Notes under the pieces: model-generated
Seen by the model: only the letters and a program-made list of their open reading frames with translations
The model's database searches: none
Told to the model about the DNA's origin: nothing
Assembly: GCA_900660155.1 (NCBI GenBank)
Contig: CABFPE010000005.1
Location: 1,289,177 to 1,313,585 of the forward strand
Length of the DNA: 24,409 nucleotides
Direction of reading: 5' to 3'
Origin: Hofstenia miamia
Lineage: Eukaryota > Xenacoelomorpha > Acoela > Hofsteniidae
In this document: positions 21,184 to 24,409 of the stretch, piece by piece
Position numbering within the stretch: the stretch's first letter is position 1
How the letters are laid out: every line of letters begins with the position of its first letter
Position numbers and translations under genes: made by a program

Positions 21184-22752
21184 TAAATTTTTAGGGGTGT
21201 TCTTGCAGGTACAAACTGGTGTTAAAAGTGATGAAAAAGCCTGACCTAGATAAGATCAAATGAGAGTAATGCTATTCCTAGTTACAAATATAAGGCTTAA
21301 AGCAATAGGATATTAAAAAGCGATTTTGCAAACATTTAGAATGTAAGAAATAGTTAAAAATTTCCGATGTAGTAACCAGGCAAATATTGCCATTTCCTGC
21401 TGAAGAAGTTAAATGTTTACAATTGAGTTGAGCATGAGCCTAAATAGAAACCTCAATAGGAATTGGCATTAAGATACGCATGATTTATTAGCGTAAATCA
21501 GTGACAAGATGAGTTATCGTCAAATCAAAGCATCTTCTAATAGGAGGCCATCCTGCGAGTAAATTGAGGAATGATTTGTAAATTGCCGCCAGATAATGAC
21601 TTGATTTATCATTAAGTATTCAACCAAAAACATGAATTTTACAGCATACCAAAATCAAATTGCAAGACAATCTGCCAAAAAATGTGACTTCTGGCGATTC
21701 ACAAATTTGAAGCATTAAAGATTTCAATTGTAGATCTATCATTGTTAATTTTCATTGCATATGCAAAATTAATTATAAATGTTCTATAATGAAATAGATA
21801 TAGCATTGCAGATCATTGTACATAACATAAATTAATATCATACGATGGGGGAGTAAAAATGGATATGGGCTGAAAACTTTTGCCCGGACTGTCGCACAAA
21901 ATCTCAGACCCACCACATACAAATTAATTCTGTTCATTTTAGGCCAATTTTATGATCCCTGCTATAAAAATTTCTTCAATTTTTCAGTTTGATAGACCAA
22001 TTTTGGGTATATTAGAAACTGATTTTAGAATCTCCACTGAAACTAAAAACATAAACTGAATTGTAGAAGAGTATATAATGAAAAAATTTAGAATTTAGAA
22101 ATTTTTCTCCAGCACAATTTTCAAAGTTATATGGCATTCACTTCATTTGGTTTGATTTGCGGGCACTGTTGTAAAGAGTAAGGGAGTAATTTGGCATGTA
22201 CAATTTTATATAAAATATTAATGTCAGACATATTTAAGTTTGTTTTTATGCTTAAGTATAGCATTAACACACAGTTCAATTTTTTAATATCTGTCTACTA
22301 CAGAAAAGAATAAACTAGAAAAACAACATTAGATTGACAATCAAATAATAAAAATAATATACATAAAATGTGTCGTGTCATCAATTACCAAATATAATAA
22401 AATTAAGCATATTCATATCATATATATGTATGTCTATTAGGGTTCTTGAGGGACCAGAATTTTATTGATCCCAGTCCAATTTAGTCCCATACGATTTAGT
22501 CCACTTCCCATGCCAAATCAGTTCTACGTAATTTTGTGGTCCCATAGTATTTCGTTTTTCCACTACTTTTTGGCAAACATTCTTGATTTCACTTTCTTCT
22601 ATTTCTGATCCCATTCCAATATTCGTCCCAATTCCCCTAAAATATTCGGAAAAACACATTAACCACATTTTTAAACCCATCTGACCTACGTGCACACATA
22701 AATTTAAAATGTTTAATAGATATACTATACTCTAAAAATTTAAGGATTATGA
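21184..22752. other. AT-rich non-coding stretch
   Basis: No gene is recognised. Between 22441 and 22700 the minus strand has a 77-codon ORF rich in tryptophan and glycine (…WHGKWTKSYGTKLDWDQ) because TGGGA(C/T) recurs about every 10-30 bases. It resembles a cryptic repeat more than a gene. Confidence 0.45.
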
Positions 22753-22925
22753 TCAAAACTTCATATCGAAGACACTGAAGTAATTAATATCCTACCCCAA
22801 GCCCATTCAACAGTAAATCCAATGGGATTAGATGGTACTTCAGAAACCCAATACCTATAATTGTTCATTGATTGCCAAATCACTAAATGTCCTGGCAAAA
22901 ACAGTTAATGATATCTAGGTTAAAG
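22753..22925 (+). mobile_element. possible LINE RT-upstream fragment
   Basis: A plus-strand frame (22753-22857) reads HIEDTEVINILPQAHSTVNP, then MGLDGTSETQYL, and after a frame change CSLIAKSLNVLAK. LINE ORF2 has a conserved EV...I..LK.SKSVG.DGIS..ILK stretch just before the IINSSL/FP..LK block, and this resembles it. It lies on the same strand as, and 180 bp before, the clear LINE tail at 23105-23177, which raises the odds that both come from one internally deleted copy. Similarity is weak. Confidence 0.35.
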
Positions 22926-23104
22926 ACAAAGTTGATCGAGGACAAAAAAATTTCTTGAAATCCCTATAGGCAATAAATGATAGAAGGAATTTTGGGTGTC
23001 ATATTTAGATCTCGATAATTAGTTTTCATTAATCACTTAAAATTAGAAAATATTTATTTTTTGTTATTTTTTTGTAAATATTATAGTTATTTGTTATCAT
23101 GTTT

Positions 23105-23177
23105 GACGCTATTCAGATAATAACCAGTCTTGTAATTGAAAATATTATCTGAATAAAGAATATCTTATCTTATCTTA
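23105..23177 (+). mobile_element. second copy of the LINE 3' tail
   Basis: gacgctattcag at 23105, then taaccagt, atctgaataaa and a final tatcttatcttatctta, align along their length with the inverse of 9240-9315, the 3' end of the LINE at 9239-11190. The match covers the last 75 bp of the 3' UTR and the tail microsatellite. This is a heavily truncated insertion in the opposite orientation to the first copy. Homology may extend weakly upstream to about 23085. Confidence 0.88.
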
Positions 23178-23392
23178 ACATTTGGGCCAAAATTATTGAA
23201 TTTTGCTATCATGATCACGAGTAGCACAAAATTACAAACATTTTGATTAACTAGGTTGATTCCACTTAATTATTTAGGACATAACTATTATTGTAACAGT
23301 TTCCCTATTCCAAAAAACAAGCGGTACAGCGATTCGTCACAAAAGGACAAATAAATTTCTAAGAAACAAAAATCTCTTTTTTGATATTTATG

Positions 23393-23429
<37 letters not shown>

Positions 23430-23735
23430 AATTCAAGGGTTTTCAGTTTAAGACCAGTTTCTCTGTTTATAATGGTACTTATTTTCATCTTACAGTCTAT
23501 ATTTTAAAGAAATATTTCAACATTTCATAAATCTTATGTTGATGTAATAAATGTTTTTGCTAGCTACTATGGATGAGTGAATTGATATTAAAGTTTGAAT
23601 AAGCTTTTACTTAGAATTTTTCTATTTTTGCTTTTGATAGAGATTAAATGTAACATAGTTGCTTCAGTTCTCTACAATGAATTTGATTTATGAGATAAAT
23701 TGTATAATACTAGTATTATTTATTATCATTTATCA
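23178..23735. other. AT-rich non-coding stretch
   Basis: No gene is seen. A (TA)n run at 23395-23427 gives the YIYIYIY stretch of an overlapping minus-strand ORF, which is spurious. Confidence 0.55.
23395..23427. repeat. (TA)n microsatellite
   Basis: Uninterrupted run of about 16 AT units, the longest inside the window. Confidence 0.95.
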
Positions 23736-23790
23736 GTAGACGCCACATAGGCGCCGCGAGCGGGGGGCAAGAGGGGGCAGTTGCCCCCCT
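23736..23790. repeat. G+C-rich hairpin island, probable edge of an unidentified repeat
   Basis: A sharply bounded G+C-rich block lies in AT-rich DNA. GGGGGGCAA (23762-23770) pairs with TTGCCCCCC (23781-23789), a 9-bp stem with a 10-nt loop. GGGGGCA (23773-23779) can instead pair with TGCCCCC (23782-23788), so two hairpins compete. The block opens with cagtagacgccacataggcg. Similar gggggcaa/ttgccccc blocks occur in some invertebrate repeats, but I cannot name the family and see no matching inverted end downstream. Confidence 0.6.
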
Positions 23791-24382
23791 TTCATGGTGA
23801 GTTGATTGAATTGACTAGATTTTTATCAAATGGAAGTTCCGAATTTCTTAGTAATATTTGATTTAAATAAATTTAAATTCATTTTTAATTCTGAAGTATA
23901 TATAGATAAATTGTGAATTATACTATTAAGAATACATAAAATGCGTAAGAAATTTTTTCTAGATCGTTTTAAGAAATTTTTAAATCCTTATCGATTAAAC
24001 AATGCTAAAATAAATTTCAGTTAAAAGCAGTATGGGGTAACAAAGTTACCCCAATTTAAAAAAGCCTAAAACTGTATAAATAGATTTTTACATATGAAAA
24101 TTTGTAAATTCCTTCTTTAGCTTTNGAGGCAGAGTAAATTTATAACCGCTACCCTCCCCAAGGCCCACATTTTCAAGAGGCTTGACACGCTGACGACAAA
24201 CAGTGTTTTAAATGCATTTAGCACAGACAATAAAATTTCAGGATGAATTCGAACAGTTCCCTTTATTTCCCCGCAATCATTTCAATTAGTTTTGTCTGCA
24301 GTAAACATGCAATAGGAAAGGAAAGAGTAATTAGATTAGATGCGTAGTAATTTGCTTAATTTAATCAAGGTATAATATGTTA
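23791..24382. other. AT-rich stretch with a hairpin at 24033-24053
   Basis: TGGGGTAAC (24033-24041) pairs perfectly with GTTACCCCA (24045-24053) around AAA. CTAA follows 12 nt later (24066-24069). This spacing resembles a Helitron 3' end (a hairpin 10-12 nt before CTRR), but the next base is A where T is expected. A G+C-richer patch, accgctaccctccccaaggc, lies near 24147-24166, and one ambiguous base is at 24125. No coding sequence is recognised. Confidence 0.45.
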
Positions 24383-24409
24383 ATATATATATATATATAT
24401 ATATATATA
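24383..24409. repeat. (AT)n microsatellite at the window end
   Basis: An AT run reaches the last base of the window and probably continues beyond it. Confidence 0.95.

Overview
The window is AT-rich (about 30% G+C by eye) and gene-poor: nearly all introns or intergenic DNA with scattered transposon remains. One host gene is certain. Positions 1470-1676 on the minus strand are the last coding exon of neurocalcin, a neuronal EF-hand calcium sensor of the hippocalcin/neurocalcin branch. Its sequence (for example [14 protein letters not shown]) is typical of animals, and the EGAKSDPS spelling is like that of insects. With the low G+C, a non-LTR retrotransposon and several MITE-like elements, this suggests an invertebrate, most likely an arthropod; the species cannot be told. 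Because the gene runs right to left, everything right of 1676 is its upstream intron or lies beyond it. I found no earlier neurocalcin exon, so that intron is either very long or leaves the window.

Layout. 1-84: two copies of a 42-bp tandem repeat. 85-1469: gene 3' flank and 3' UTR. 1470-1676: neurocalcin exon with a clear acceptor and branch point. 1870-2649: a non-autonomous hAT-like DNA transposon with ACGGCC-rich subterminal repeats. 4536-4745: a piece of reverse transcriptase from one LINE family (minus). 9239-11190, perhaps to 11416: a 5'-truncated, decayed LINE of a second family (minus), with a GATAA-type tail; its middle is broken by Ns and holds a 199-bp segment repeated exactly on both sides of a gap, probably an assembly fault. 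11512-11906: a PIF/Harbinger-like MITE with perfect 29-bp inverted ends and a TTA target duplication. 22753-23177: a weak RT-like piece followed by a clear second copy of the same LINE tail (plus). 23736-24070: a G+C-rich hairpin island and a second hairpin that may mark an unrecognised element. (TA)n microsatellites are frequent, and the window ends inside one.

The rest has only weak coding candidates: an unrecognised exon-like ORF at 19407-19569 (+), a 147-codon ORF at 20740-21183 (+), and a short exon-like frame at 17451-17553 (-). Short open frames are expected by chance at this base composition, so these are rated low. I found no tRNA or rRNA gene, CRISPR array or operon, and no evidence for a defence or biosynthetic system. 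The interest lies in the nested transposon record and the unclassified structured repeats.
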